From contig OY282367.1 in assembly GCA_958295755.1 (NCBI GenBank), forward strand, positions 1,554,022 through 1,618,021: 64,000 nucleotides of DNA. The letters are read 5' to 3'. Shown here one piece after another: positions 42,514 through 52,043 of this stretch. The translations under genes and the position numbers were made by a program. This stretch comes from an uncultured Acidimicrobiales bacterium (GTDB lineage: Bacteria; Actinomycetota; Acidimicrobiia; Acidimicrobiales; Hopanoidiivorantaceae). Every line of letters starts with the position of its first letter. The stretch's first letter is position 1. The notes under the pieces are model-generated. The model was not told where the DNA came from. It did not search any database and saw only the letters and a list, made by a program, of their open reading frames with translations.

Positions 42514-43152
42514 ATGAAAATCCTCCTAGTTTGGACGCATCCAGTCCCCGAAAGCTACAACGCAGCCTTGCGCGACTCAGTGCTAGAGGCTTTGAGCACG
42601 CTAGACGATACCGAGGTAGAGCTACTAGATCTCTACACCTCAGGCTTTGACCCTAAAGCCCCTGAAGTCCCCATCTCAGCCGCCTCCGACACTGTAGCCT
42701 CCGACCCCGCAGCCGATACTGCAGTTTCTGGCACCGCCATCGCCTCTAACATCATCGCCGAACACCGAGCCATGCTGCAATCAGCTAATGCCCTAGTCTT
42801 CGTCTATCCCACATGGTGGGATGCCCTCCCAGCGATGCTCAAAGCCTGGCTTGAGCACCTTCTCCCTCACGCCCCCGATACCGACAGAGCCCAAGAAGCG
42901 GCCAAAGAAATCACCGGTCACATCACCGACATAGTAGTAGTTACTACCCACGGCTCCTCCCGCCGCGTCAACTTCGTGCAAGGCCGAGCCGGTCGCCTGC
43001 TCTTGTTGAAATCTCTACGCTCTCTCTGCCATCATTCCTGTCGCACCCGCTGGATATCCCTCTACAGCATAGATAGAGCCTCTCATCAAAAACGCCAGTC
43101 ATTCCTAACCCAAGCCGCCACCCGCGCAAGAAAGCATTTCGCCAGCAGCTAA
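42514..43152 (+). CDS. Flavodoxin-fold NAD(P)H-dependent oxidoreductase (second copy)
   Basis: 212 residues, same family as the preceding gene: LLVWTHPVPESYNAALRDSVLEAL at the N-terminus and FVYPTWWDALPAMLKAWLEHLL for the flavin loop. An insert of Asp/Ala/Ser repeats (about 55-80) separates the first strand-helix units from the rest, and the C-terminal region is basic. It probably arose by duplication and diverged. Confidence 0.8.
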   Translation: MKILLVWTHPVPESYNAALRDSVLEALSTLDDTEVELLDLYTSGFDPKAPEVPISAASDTVASDPAADTAVSGTAIASNIIAEHRAMLQSANALVFVYPTWWDALPAMLKAWLEHLLPHAPDTDRAQEAAKEITGHITDIVVVTTHGSSRRVNFVQGRAGRLLLLKSLRSLCHHSCRTRWISLYSIDRASHQKRQSFLTQAATRARKHFASS

Positions 43153-43191
43153 TTCCAACAGCTAGCACCAACCGCTAGCCTTAAATACCTG

Positions 43192-43605
43192 ATGTCTAAA
43201 ACCCCGCTTCTAACAGAAATCGACCACATAGCCATAGCCGTCCACAACTTGGACGAAGCTGTCAGCTTCTACGAAGAAGCCTTTGGTGCCACAGTCGCTC
43301 ACAGAGAAATCGTAGAGCGAGACGGCGTGGAAGAAGCTCTGCTGAAGGTGGCAGACTCTTACATCCAGCTAACAGCCGCCACCCGCCCCGACTCTCCCAT
43401 AGCTAAGTTTCTAGACAAGCGCGGCCCCGGCCTGCACCATGTCGGCTACCGAGTAGATAGCTGTGAGCAAGCTTTAAAGTCAATGGTCGCAGCAGGCGCA
43501 ACCCCGATAGACGCCGCCCCCCGCCCCGGCTCCCGCAACACAACCGTAGCCTTCATCCACCCCAAAGGTGCATTCGGCACCCTAATAGAACTCGTGGAAG
43601 AATAA
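43192..43605 (+). CDS. mce: Methylmalonyl-CoA epimerase / VOC family protein
   Basis: 137 residues. The glyoxalase-fold metal ligands sit in EIDHIAIAV near the start, LHHVGYRV in the middle and TLIELVEE at the end. The layout FYEEAFGA...DSPIAKFLDKRGPGLHH is that of methylmalonyl-CoA epimerase, which feeds propionyl-CoA from odd-chain or sterol breakdown into succinyl-CoA. This agrees with the lipid genes around it. Confidence 0.87.
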   Translation: MSKTPLLTEIDHIAIAVHNLDEAVSFYEEAFGATVAHREIVERDGVEEALLKVADSYIQLTAATRPDSPIAKFLDKRGPGLHHVGYRVDSCEQALKSMVAAGATPIDAAPRPGSRNTTVAFIHPKGAFGTLIELVEE

Positions 43606-43646
43606 CGCCACTTCTCTTGTCACACCCATCTGCTAATCTGATGCAC

Positions 43647-44561
43647 ATGGCAGACAACGAACAAACATCTAGGGGAAAACCAGACATAGGCAAAGTAGGC
43701 GTGTGGCAAGGCATGCTCGACCGCCACGCCACCCCACAAGTCAGAGATGCAGTAGCAGAAATTGAAGCGATGGGTTGGCCCACCCTCTGGCGTCCCGAAG
43801 CACTAGGGCGCGACCCATTCGTGTCTGCGGCGATAATGCTAGAAGCTTCCACCAAGTTAAAAGTCGCCACCGGCATAGCCCAGATCACCGCTCGCCACCC
43901 AATGACGGCTGTCGCTGGGCAGAAAACTCTAGCCGAAGCCTACGACAACCGCTTCGTGCTAGGCATCGGTGTAAGCCACGCCCCGTTCGTAGAAGGCATG
44001 CACGGGCTTTCTTATGCCAAGCCGTATTCGCAGATGGTGGACTATCTTGAGAAGATGCGCTCTGCTTCTTATATGTCGGTAGAGCCAACGCAGACACCGC
44101 CCACAATTTTGGCTGCCCTAGGCCCGAAGATGCTGAAGCTGGCTGCCACCCAAGCCGATGGCGCGCATCCATATTTTGTGCCCCCTGAACACACCGCTCA
44201 AGCCCGCGAGATCATGGGCCCCGATGCGTTGCTTGCTCCAGAGCAGAAGGTTGTGTTAGAGACCGACCCAACCAAAGCCCGCGAGATGGCCCGCTCAGGT
44301 ATGACCTTCTATATGGATCTCCCCAACTATATGAATAATCTGCGCCGCCTCGGCTTTTCAGAAGAAGATGTCACGCAATGCAGCGACCGTTTGGTAGACG
44401 GCGTGGTGGCTTGGGGCAGCCTTGACGATGTGCTAGCCAGAATAAAAGCCCACCACGATGCAGGTGCTGACCATGTGGCAATCCAAGTGATCACTGGCGA
44501 AGGCTTCGGCGGCGATCTACCTATGAAAGAATGGCGCGAGCTAGCTGAAGCTCTGCTGTGA
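43647..44561 (+). CDS. LLM-class F420-dependent oxidoreductase
   Basis: About 304 residues, luciferase-like TIM barrel: LWRPEALGRDPFVSAAIMLEAS, the TGIAQITARHP strand, VLGIGVSH, and the C-terminal AGADHVAIQVI. These enzymes use reduced F420 for hydride transfer. The frame opens at a TTG (43617), but ATG at 43647 has a TAATCT 7 bases upstream, the leaderless spacing; ATG 43641 is also possible. Substrate unknown. Confidence 0.87.
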   Translation: MADNEQTSRGKPDIGKVGVWQGMLDRHATPQVRDAVAEIEAMGWPTLWRPEALGRDPFVSAAIMLEASTKLKVATGIAQITARHPMTAVAGQKTLAEAYDNRFVLGIGVSHAPFVEGMHGLSYAKPYSQMVDYLEKMRSASYMSVEPTQTPPTILAALGPKMLKLAATQADGAHPYFVPPEHTAQAREIMGPDALLAPEQKVVLETDPTKAREMARSGMTFYMDLPNYMNNLRRLGFSEEDVTQCSDRLVDGVVAWGSLDDVLARIKAHHDAGADHVAIQVITGEGFGGDLPMKEWRELAEALL

Positions 44562-44578
44562 AATAGAAAGGCCCCCAA

Positions 44579-46015
44579 TTGGCTGAAAACTCTGATATCC
44601 CAAAAACTGCTCCCCCCGATCCCCCCGCGTCAGATCTCCCCGCGTCAGATCCTCCCGCATCAAATCGACCCTGGTGGCTGAGGAGTAACTATGCCCCAGT
44701 CTCAGAAGAAATAGACAGCCACGATCTTTCTGTTCACGGCACAATCCCAGAAGACCTCAACGGTCTGTTGCTCCGCAACGGCCCCAACCCCGATAAAACT
44801 TCAGTCTCACACTGGTTCTTGGGGCAAGGCATGCTCCACGGCATCCGTCTCATCGATGGCAAAGCCCAGTGGTATCGCAACCGTCGCATCCCTGAAGATG
44901 CCGGCGGTGCAGGCGGACACCTAGGGGCGTCTTCTGCGAATACCCATGTAGTCTCTCACGGAGGGCACATTCTGGCTTTGGAAGAAACACACCTTCCCCA
45001 CGCAATAACACCCGAGCTGGAGTCGCTTGGCCCGATAAACTTCAACGCCAAACTGCGCGGCCCCCTCTGCGCCCACCCCAAGATATGCCCCCTCACAGGT
45101 GAGATGCACGCTTTCGGCACTTCCCCCAGAGCACAGCCACACCTCACCTACTATCAGTTCAGCCCAGATGGAAGCTTGCAGTTGGAGCACCCCATAGAGA
45201 TGCCAGTGCCCACCATGATGCACGACTTCGCCATCACTACCGACCATGTGGTTTTCATGGACTTACCTATCGTCTTTGACTCCACAATGCAGCTTCCCCC
45301 ATACCGCTGGAATCCCGATCACCAAGCCCGTCTGGGCGTGCTACCAAGGTCACCCGAAAGTGGCGCAACGCCCGAATGGTTCAACATAGAACCCGGCTAC
45401 ATCTTCCACACCATCAACGCCTGCGAAATCGGCGATCGCATCGTGTTAGATGCCTGTCGCTATCCAGCTTTGTGGCAGGCTAATGCCGATTCGTTTGATT
45501 CGCCCGCTATGGTGCGCCGCTACGATATTCATCGCACCCACGGCTTCGTGCGAGAAGAGACGATGTTTGATATTCGCTGCGAATACCCCCGCATAGATGA
45601 GCGGCGAATTGGTATGCCCAACCGCTACGCCTATGTAGCGACAATGGCAGAAGAACGCCAAAGCACTGTGGGGTTCGGTCATCGCATTGTAAAGCTAGAT
45701 ATGGCGCAGCGCGCTTCTGTCCATCATCATTTCGGCCCACAACGCTATGTAGGCGAACCTATCTTCGTCCCCTGTCGATCCGGTGATGATACTGCTGCTG
45801 ATACTGCCGCTGCCGCCACTGGCGAAGAAGACGACGGCTATGTCCTCACTATGGTCTACAACAAAGAAGACAAAACCAGTGCCCTAGTAATCCTCTCAGC
45901 AAGCAACATAGCCGAAGACCCTCTAGCCACCATCCACCTCCCCCAAAGAGTCCCCTACGGCTTCCACGGCACTTGGTTCCCCGCCAGTAGCTTCAACCCC
46001 GCCAGCAACCGCTGA
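44579..46015 (+). CDS. Carotenoid cleavage oxygenase family protein
   Basis: 478 residues, non-heme iron enzyme that cleaves double bonds of carotenoids or stilbene-like compounds. All four iron-binding His contexts are seen: AHPKICP, MMHDFAIT, FHTINACE and YGFHGTWF. The Pro/Ala/Ser/Asp stretch at residues 10-30 is made of short repeats. It begins at a TTG with AGAAAGG before it, 17 bases after the F420 oxidoreductase gene, so they probably share a message. Confidence 0.88.
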   Translation: MAENSDIPKTAPPDPPASDLPASDPPASNRPWWLRSNYAPVSEEIDSHDLSVHGTIPEDLNGLLLRNGPNPDKTSVSHWFLGQGMLHGIRLIDGKAQWYRNRRIPEDAGGAGGHLGASSANTHVVSHGGHILALEETHLPHAITPELESLGPINFNAKLRGPLCAHPKICPLTGEMHAFGTSPRAQPHLTYYQFSPDGSLQLEHPIEMPVPTMMHDFAITTDHVVFMDLPIVFDSTMQLPPYRWNPDHQARLGVLPRSPESGATPEWFNIEPGYIFHTINACEIGDRIVLDACRYPALWQANADSFDSPAMVRRYDIHRTHGFVREETMFDIRCEYPRIDERRIGMPNRYAYVATMAEERQSTVGFGHRIVKLDMAQRASVHHHFGPQRYVGEPIFVPCRSGDDTAADTAAAATGEEDDGYVLTMVYNKEDKTSALVILSASNIAEDPLATIHLPQRVPYGFHGTWFPASSFNPASNR

Positions 46016-46116
46016 CCCCCCATTATCATAAACTGACGCGCACCCTCCTAAAACGGCCCTCCTAAAACACAGCAAGCCTTGCTATGCAACAGGCCATGCA
46101 TATCACACCCCCCAAC

Positions 46117-46152
46117 TAATCTGGTGATATGAGCAACAGTGATATGAGCACC
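46117..46152 (+). promoter_or_regulatory. Candidate -10 box and duplicated start region of a methyltransferase gene
   Basis: TAATCT (46117-46122) lies 6 bases before the ATG at 46129. GTGATATGAGCAACA (46123-46137) is repeated at 46138-46152, so there are two in-frame ATG starts five codons apart. Confidence 0.45.
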
Positions 46153-49100
46153 ACTGCCCCCACCCCCATCTGTCAAGCTCTGCGAAACTTCGCCAGCTCA
46201 GTAAGGTCAAAGACGGCGAGCTTAGTATCAGGCGAACCTGAAGCCCAACTGCGGGCACCGTTTGATCAATTCATGCAAGAGGTAGGCAAAGCACTCAGCT
46301 GGGATGTGGTCTGCACCGACGAAAGCAGGCTGGCAAACAAACTAGGTTGCCCCGACTTTGCCATCCAAAGAGACGGTCTGCTAACTGGCTACGCCGAGCT
46401 CAAAGCCCCCCACACAGGCGCAGACTCTAAACGCTTCAAAGGCCACAACCGCGAGCAGTTCAAACGTTTCTCAGGCATCCCCAACATCGTCTACACCGAC
46501 GGCAACGACTGGGCCCTCTACCGCAACGGTGAACTAGCCAGACCAATAGTCCGTCTCTCAGGCGATGTAATAACCGAAGGTGCCGCTGCTGTCTCAGATG
46601 ACGATGCCGCCGCTTTGCAATCACTGCTGCACGACTATCTCATTTGGGAACCAATACTGCCTCTTGACCGCAAAGGCAACCTAGACCTCAAGAACTTTGC
46701 CGAGCTTTTGGCACCGCTATGTCGAATGTTGCGAAATGACGTAGCCGATTCACTTGGCAATCAGGACTCTCCAATAATGAGATTGGCTACTGACTGGCGA
46801 GACCTTCTCTTCCCAGACGCCACAAATGAGCAATTCGCCGATGCCTATGCCCAGACAGTAACTTTTGCCCTGTTGCTAGGTCGCAGCGAAGGAGCCGACC
46901 CTCTCACTCTAGCTAACACCCAAAACGCTCTAGCAACCCAACATAATCTGCTCTCTCGCGCTCTTCAAGTTCTCACTGATGATAGAGCACGCGACGAGAT
47001 GCTTGCTTCATTAAATCTGCTATTGAGAGTTGTCTCAATAGTGCCACCTACCGCATTTGGTAGCGCAAATGACCCATGGCTCTACTTCTACGAAGATTTT
47101 CTCGCCTCATACGACCCGAAACTACGCAAAGATGCTGGAGCATATTACACCCCCGTAGAAGTCGTCCGCGCACAAGTGCGACTGATCGACGAATTGCTGA
47201 TAAACAAATTCGGGAAGCAATGGGGATTGGCAGACAAAGCTACAGTTATTCTTGACCCCGCAGCAGGAACTGGCACCTATTTGCTAGGCGTGATTGAACA
47301 CACTCTTAGCCGAATTGAAACTGAGCAAGGTATCGGTGCTGTAGAAAATCATGCCAAGACTTTGTCCAAAAATCTAATTGGTTTTGAACGGATGGTAAGT
47401 CCATATGCTGTATGTGACTTGCGAGTCAGTCGTGCTCTTCAAGATAAGGGGGCGAAAGATAGTTCAGCCCTTGTCTATCTAACAGATACTTTGGAAAGTC
47501 CCAATTCTACTCCTCCTCAGTTGCCGTTGTTTTTTGATACCATCGCTGAACAGCATCAAGAAGCTCTTGCAGTGAAAAGCAATGTGCCTGTTCTTGTATG
47601 CCTAGGAAACCCACCATATGGACGCCATGAAGCAACTACATCCGACAATGGACATCGCACTGGTTCTTGGATTCGCTGGGGTGACAATGGCGATGCCTCA
47701 AAATCAATCTTAGCCGATTTTACTACTCCAGTAAAAGAAACATGCCTAAGCAAGCATCTAAAAAGCCTTTACAACTATTATGTTTATTTCTGGCGGTGGG
47801 CTTTATGGAAAGTTTTCGAACAGGATACCTCCACTGGAGACCAAGATACTTCCACTGGAGGCATAGTAAGTTTTATTACAGCATCTAGCTATTTGTGGGG
47901 CCCAGCATTTGTTGGAATGCGCGAAGTAATGCGTCGCGTTTGTGACGAAATCTGGATCATCGATCTAGGTGGCGAAGGTCGTGGATCACGCAAAACAGAG
48001 AATGTATTCGCAATTAAAACTCCAGTAGCCATAGCTTTCGCCACGAGGTCAGGAAAGGAGAATAATACAAAACCAGCCAAAGTTCGATATACTAAAATAG
48101 AGGGAAATCGCGAGCAGAAACTCGCGGCCCTGAATGATATTAACAGCTTAGATGAAATCGAGTGGCAGGACTGCCCTAATGATTGGCACTCACCTTTCCG
48201 TCCCAAAGGAGAGGGTATCTATTTTACTTGGCCTCTTCTCACCGATCTAATGCCGTGGCAACACTCTGGTGTGCAGTTAAAACGAACTTGGCCAATAGCA
48301 CCCGATAAAGAAACCTTAGAACTGCGCTGGCGAAAGCTAATGGAAGCTGACAATCGCTCCGATATTTTTCGTGAAACTGCCGACAGAAAGATAAGTGGTG
48401 AATATCGCAACGCTCTAGTAAATATAGGTGATTCAACTCCTATAGCTGAGCTCCCCGAAGATGCCCAAATGCCCAATGTCGTAGAATATGCCTACAGAGC
48501 CTTTGACCGACAATGCATTATCGCAGATGAACGTCTAATTTCTCGTCCTCGCCCTGAATTATGGCACTTGCACCATGCCAATCAGATTTACTTTGCCAGT
48601 CAACTCACTCAAACACTTGGAAATGGCCCAGCATTGGCAGTATGTGCCTCTATTCCCGATCTAGATCACATAACGGGAGGTGGTGGGAAAAATATAATCC
48701 CCTTATATCGCTCTAGAAACTCTTCCATTGCCAACTTCACAACAGAGCTTATTGAGTTTCTATCTTATGAATACAAAACACCAATCAAACCAGAAGATCT
48801 CTTTGCCTATATCTATGGAGTATTGGCAAATCCTACATTTACTGATCGCTTTTTTGACGAGCTTGAATCCAAAGAGTTGCGCCTACCTTTGACAAAAGAT
48901 TTATCTTTATTTGAGGAAGCTAAAAAAATCGGAAGCGAACTAATCTATCTACATACTTACTGTCGACGCTTCTTATCAAAGCAAAATAAGCCCCCAAATC
49001 AAAATAAACTCGGAGTAATACCAAGAGGTTCGGTGAAATGTGTCGAGAATATTGCTGATGACAGTTATCCAGAATCCTTTGAATATGATAAAAATACAGG

Positions 49101-49488
49101 TACTCTTCATATCGGTAAAGGCAAATTTCAGCCAGTTCCACCTGAATTATATGATTTTGAAGTTTCAGGGCGCAAAGTCGTTCAGTCATGGCTTGGCTAC
49201 AGAATTAAAAACGGGGCAGGAAGAAAATCTTCTCAACTCGATTATATCCAGCCAAAACAGTGGAATAGCAAATTTATAACAGAACTTCTTGAACTGCTCT
49301 GGGTTTTAGAAAAAACTATCGCACTGTATCCAAAACAAACTCAGCTACTAGACAAAATTTTAGAGGGCGACTGTTTAACCATTGATGATCTACCAGATCC
49401 TCTCCCTCACAAGCATGAGCTACGGAATCCGCCAAAAATACCAAAGGAGAATCAAAATGGCAGCCTATGGCTAGCTGGCGACGCTTAG
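46129..49488 (+). CDS. Nuclease-methyltransferase fusion (type IIG, related to type ISP enzymes)
   Basis: 1119 residues. The N-terminal PD-(D/E)xK nuclease is clear: D76 in CPDFAIQ and E90-L-K92 in GYAELKAP, followed by FKRFSGIPNIVYTDG. The methyltransferase has the opening DAGAYYTPVEVV, SAM motif D376-P-A-A-G-T-G-T-Y and catalytic N494-P-P-Y. The C-terminal part, with YIYGVLANPTF, is like the specificity region of type ISP enzymes. The ATP-dependent helicase that type ISP enzymes carry between nuclease and methylase is missing. The last about 1.5 kb is AT-rich compared with neighbours, suggesting transfer. It ends 18 bases inside the convergent membrane gene. Confidence 0.87.
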   Translation: MSNSDMSTTAPTPICQALRNFASSVRSKTASLVSGEPEAQLRAPFDQFMQEVGKALSWDVVCTDESRLANKLGCPDFAIQRDGLLTGYAELKAPHTGADSKRFKGHNREQFKRFSGIPNIVYTDGNDWALYRNGELARPIVRLSGDVITEGAAAVSDDDAAALQSLLHDYLIWEPILPLDRKGNLDLKNFAELLAPLCRMLRNDVADSLGNQDSPIMRLATDWRDLLFPDATNEQFADAYAQTVTFALLLGRSEGADPLTLANTQNALATQHNLLSRALQVLTDDRARDEMLASLNLLLRVVSIVPPTAFGSANDPWLYFYEDFLASYDPKLRKDAGAYYTPVEVVRAQVRLIDELLINKFGKQWGLADKATVILDPAAGTGTYLLGVIEHTLSRIETEQGIGAVENHAKTLSKNLIGFERMVSPYAVCDLRVSRALQDKGAKDSSALVYLTDTLESPNSTPPQLPLFFDTIAEQHQEALAVKSNVPVLVCLGNPPYGRHEATTSDNGHRTGSWIRWGDNGDASKSILADFTTPVKETCLSKHLKSLYNYYVYFWRWALWKVFEQDTSTGDQDTSTGGIVSFITASSYLWGPAFVGMREVMRRVCDEIWIIDLGGEGRGSRKTENVFAIKTPVAIAFATRSGKENNTKPAKVRYTKIEGNREQKLAALNDINSLDEIEWQDCPNDWHSPFRPKGEGIYFTWPLLTDLMPWQHSGVQLKRTWPIAPDKETLELRWRKLMEADNRSDIFRETADRKISGEYRNALVNIGDSTPIAELPEDAQMPNVVEYAYRAFDRQCIIADERLISRPRPELWHLHHANQIYFASQLTQTLGNGPALAVCASIPDLDHITGGGGKNIIPLYRSRNSSIANFTTELIEFLSYEYKTPIKPEDLFAYIYGVLANPTFTDRFFDELESKELRLPLTKDLSLFEEAKKIGSELIYLHTYCRRFLSKQNKPPNQNKLGVIPRGSVKCVENIADDSYPESFEYDKNTGTLHIGKGKFQPVPPELYDFEVSGRKVVQSWLGYRIKNGAGRKSSQLDYIQPKQWNSKFITELLELLWVLEKTIALYPKQTQLLDKILEGDCLTIDDLPDPLPHKHELRNPPKIPKENQNGSLWLAGDA

Positions 49489-49866
49489 GGCGCGGATGGC
49501 TAGGCCCATGATGAAGAGGCTGCCTAGGCCGTAGAGGAGCCAACGTTTGGGGGCTAGTTGGTGGCGGTAGCTGTAGAGAATGCCCACAGATAGCACGCAC
49601 AGACCGCCGTAGAAAACATGGAATGAATCTATCTGCAGGTCTCTGCTAGCTACTATGCCAATTCCCAGACCTATCTCTACAAAAATCAACAGCTGAGCCA
49701 CTGCCACCAGCCACCAGAGCGACCTCATACGCAAACCTATAATCCACTGGGCCGACAACGCCCACACTCCCGCCAACCCGTTGGCCGCTATCACAAACCA
49801 CGCAAAACTTTCGTGAAAGTCAGACAACATAGCGAGGGAGGCAAAAGTGATGGGGAATGGCGGCAA
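49471..49866 (-). CDS. Small four-helix membrane protein
   Basis: 131 residues with four hydrophobic helices (about residues 20-43, 48-70, 80-98, 108-128) and little else. Not recognised. Several ATGs lie near the start (49866, or 13 residues in); none has a convincing ribosome site. It is convergent with the restriction enzyme gene, overlapping it by 18 bases. Confidence 0.55.
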   Translation of the reverse strand: MPPFPITFASLAMLSDFHESFAWFVIAANGLAGVWALSAQWIIGLRMRSLWWLVAVAQLLIFVEIGLGIGIVASRDLQIDSFHVFYGGLCVLSVGILYSYRHQLAPKRWLLYGLGSLFIMGLAIRALSVAS

Positions 49867-49941
49867 AAAGGAAGGGGCGCAGAAAACCGAGAGGCCAGAA
49901 AACTGGGAGGTTAGAAGACAGGAGCATACAAGAAGAGCATT

Positions 49942-50769
49942 TTACGGCATTAACAAGTCGTTGAAAAAGCCCTCTGGCACACCTTCTTCAAAGCCTTCCT
50001 GTCTCGCACCTTTACTCAGATAGGCGGCGACATACCATTCGGTGCCGAAGGCTTGGTTATACTGCTCGGCATCCATCGCCATGAAAAACGACTCCTCTGT
50101 TATCTGGCTGGCATGAGCCTTCATAGATGCACGCTTTTCCTCCAGCACATCTGACACATCTATAGCGTGGGTAATCTCGGCCTCTGGCATCCCGAAGTTG
50201 TCTTCGGTGGCACGCTCTCGGCGTTCATCGTCTAGCAGTGCCTCGGCAGCTTCCAGCACAGCCATCTGCCTTTTTATCTGGTCGCGGTTCATCGTTGCCC
50301 AATACACCTTCTCTACACCCGCAATCTCTGCTGCCCTAGTGCCGACCTGGTGCACTTTGATATGGTCTGGATGTCCGTAGCTACCGTTCGGGTCATATAT
50401 CGTCAGCAAGTCAGCCTTTTCATCCAGCAAAATCTCAGCTACTCGTGCCCCAGCCTCTTCGGTGTCGGCTCGCCAGAAGGAGTGCGGATGGTCGTTGGAG
50501 GCATCACCTGCCATACCTGAGTCGTGATAGCCCAGCATCTCAAAGCGCGACACCCCAAGCAACTTTGCCGAAGCCTCCACCTCTGCGGCACGCCTCTCCC
50601 CTAGTGTCTCGCCCTCTGCCAGCACTCCCTCATCAACTTCGCCCAGCTCTCCGCTAGTAGCCACGAGCAACACCACCCTATGCCCTAATCTGGCTGCCTT
50701 AAGCATCGTGCCTGCAGTGGCGATCGACTCGTCATCAGGATGCGCGTGAAAAAATACTAAATTTGCCAT
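49942..50769 (-). CDS. mca: PIG-L deacetylase, mycothiol S-conjugate amidase-like
   Basis: 275 residues of the LmbE/PIG-L fold. The zinc motif AHPDDES is at residues 9-15, with HPDHIKVHQVG (about 131-141) supplying the other ligand. Length and the segment VEKVYWATMNRD match Mca rather than MshB. Mca cuts mycothiol conjugates during detoxification, so the organism probably makes mycothiol, consistent with the SigH/RsrA-like pair elsewhere in the window. Confidence 0.82.
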   Translation of the reverse strand: MANLVFFHAHPDDESIATAGTMLKAARLGHRVVLLVATSGELGEVDEGVLAEGETLGERRAAEVEASAKLLGVSRFEMLGYHDSGMAGDASNDHPHSFWRADTEEAGARVAEILLDEKADLLTIYDPNGSYGHPDHIKVHQVGTRAAEIAGVEKVYWATMNRDQIKRQMAVLEAAEALLDDERRERATEDNFGMPEAEITHAIDVSDVLEEKRASMKAHASQITEESFFMAMDAEQYNQAFGTEWYVAAYLSKGARQEGFEEGVPEGFFNDLLMP

Positions 50770-50860
50770 AATTTTCTTGTCAAATTCTCAGCCTATTGCC
50801 CCCACCAACTGCCCACAAACTTGCCCTGCCGCTCGACTTGCTGCCGCTCTTGCTACCGCT

Positions 50861-52018
50861 CTACTTCACAGCCCCAGATGCCCGCAACTCTCCGATCTCG
50901 CCCTCACCGAAGCCGAACTCACCCAGCACCTCATCGGTGTGCTGACCGGGATGAGGCGGCGGGCGACCGATGCTACCAGGAGTGCGACTAAGCCTAGGCG
51001 CAGGCCCAGGCTGCACAACCCCAGCCACCTTCTCAAAAGTACCTCTGGCAATGTTATGAGGATGCTGCGGGGCTTCGTCTAAATCCAGCACAGGCGCGAA
51101 ACACACATCGCTTCCCTCCATAATCTCGCACCATTCATCTCTAGTCTTCTGCTTGAAGATGGCTACTAGGCGTTCTCGTGTGGCAGGCCAAGCTTCTCTG
51201 TCGCCTTGCGGTGGCATAGGCGGGCCACCGTCATCGGCTACTCCTGTGAGATCCAACAACTCGGCGTAAAACTGCGGCTCCAGCGAGCCGATAGAAACGA
51301 ACTCACCATCGGCGCATTCATACACGCCGTAATAATAAGCCCCGCCGTCCAACAGATTTTCGCCGTGCTCGCCCCACACCCCCAGGGCATGCATCCCATA
51401 TATCATCGTGGCGAGCAGAGCCGAACCATCCACCATCGCAGCATCCACCACTTGCCCTACGCCGTCTCGCCTAGCCGCTTCCAACGCACAGACCAGTCCG
51501 AACGCCAGCAACAGCCCGCCTCCGCCGAAATCGCCGAGATAGTTCACAGGCGGCACAGGCGGCTTCCCAGCCGGGCCAATCGTGGAAAGCACCCCCGACA
51601 GGGCAATGTAGTTAATGTCGTGCCCTGCGGTTTGTGCATAGGGACCTTCCTGCCCCCAGCCGGTCATGCGCCCATAGATGAGACGCGGATTGCGGGCAGC
51701 GCACACATCTGGCCCGATGCCCAACCGCTCGGCCACCCCCGGGCGAAATCCTTCCAGCAAAATATCGGTCGCCTCAACCAGCTTCAACACCACTTCCACA
51801 CCCGCAGGGTCTTTCAAATCCACCCCCACAGAGCGACGCCCCCGGTTGAGCAAATCCATATCAGGCTCTGCGGGAAACTCATCTGGCACTTTCGCTCTGC
51901 GATCTACACGGATCACATCTGCCCCCATATCGGCCAGCAACATAGCGCAGAACGGACCTGGCCCGATGCCAGCAATCTCTATGACTTTTATGCCTGCTAG
52001 AGGCCCCTGCCCTGTCAT
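50861..52018 (-). CDS. CaiB/BaiF CoA transferase, alpha-methylacyl-CoA racemase-like
   Basis: 385 residues. GIKVIEIAGIGPGPFCAMLLADMGADV at the start (read in parts) and VDAAMVDGSALL with the Asp of the active site fit AMACR/MCR, which epimerises 2-methylacyl-CoA. The adjacent motif GHDINYIALSG, with the racemase's His and Asp, supports this over a transferase. Such racemases let branched chains such as pristanic acid or sterol side chains enter beta-oxidation. It is followed upstream by an F420 oxidoreductase gene on the same strand (25-base gap). Confidence 0.88.
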   Translation of the reverse strand: MTGQGPLAGIKVIEIAGIGPGPFCAMLLADMGADVIRVDRRAKVPDEFPAEPDMDLLNRGRRSVGVDLKDPAGVEVVLKLVEATDILLEGFRPGVAERLGIGPDVCAARNPRLIYGRMTGWGQEGPYAQTAGHDINYIALSGVLSTIGPAGKPPVPPVNYLGDFGGGGLLLAFGLVCALEAARRDGVGQVVDAAMVDGSALLATMIYGMHALGVWGEHGENLLDGGAYYYGVYECADGEFVSIGSLEPQFYAELLDLTGVADDGGPPMPPQGDREAWPATRERLVAIFKQKTRDEWCEIMEGSDVCFAPVLDLDEAPQHPHNIARGTFEKVAGVVQPGPAPRLSRTPGSIGRPPPHPGQHTDEVLGEFGFGEGEIGELRASGAVK

Positions 52019-52043
52019 GCCGCAGCAATATCTTTCATGCCTG

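Noticed and set aside
50777..51082. Open frame on the plus strand over the AMACR-like gene end
   Set aside because: It is a shadow of the minus-strand gene, with composition that matches no protein family I know.
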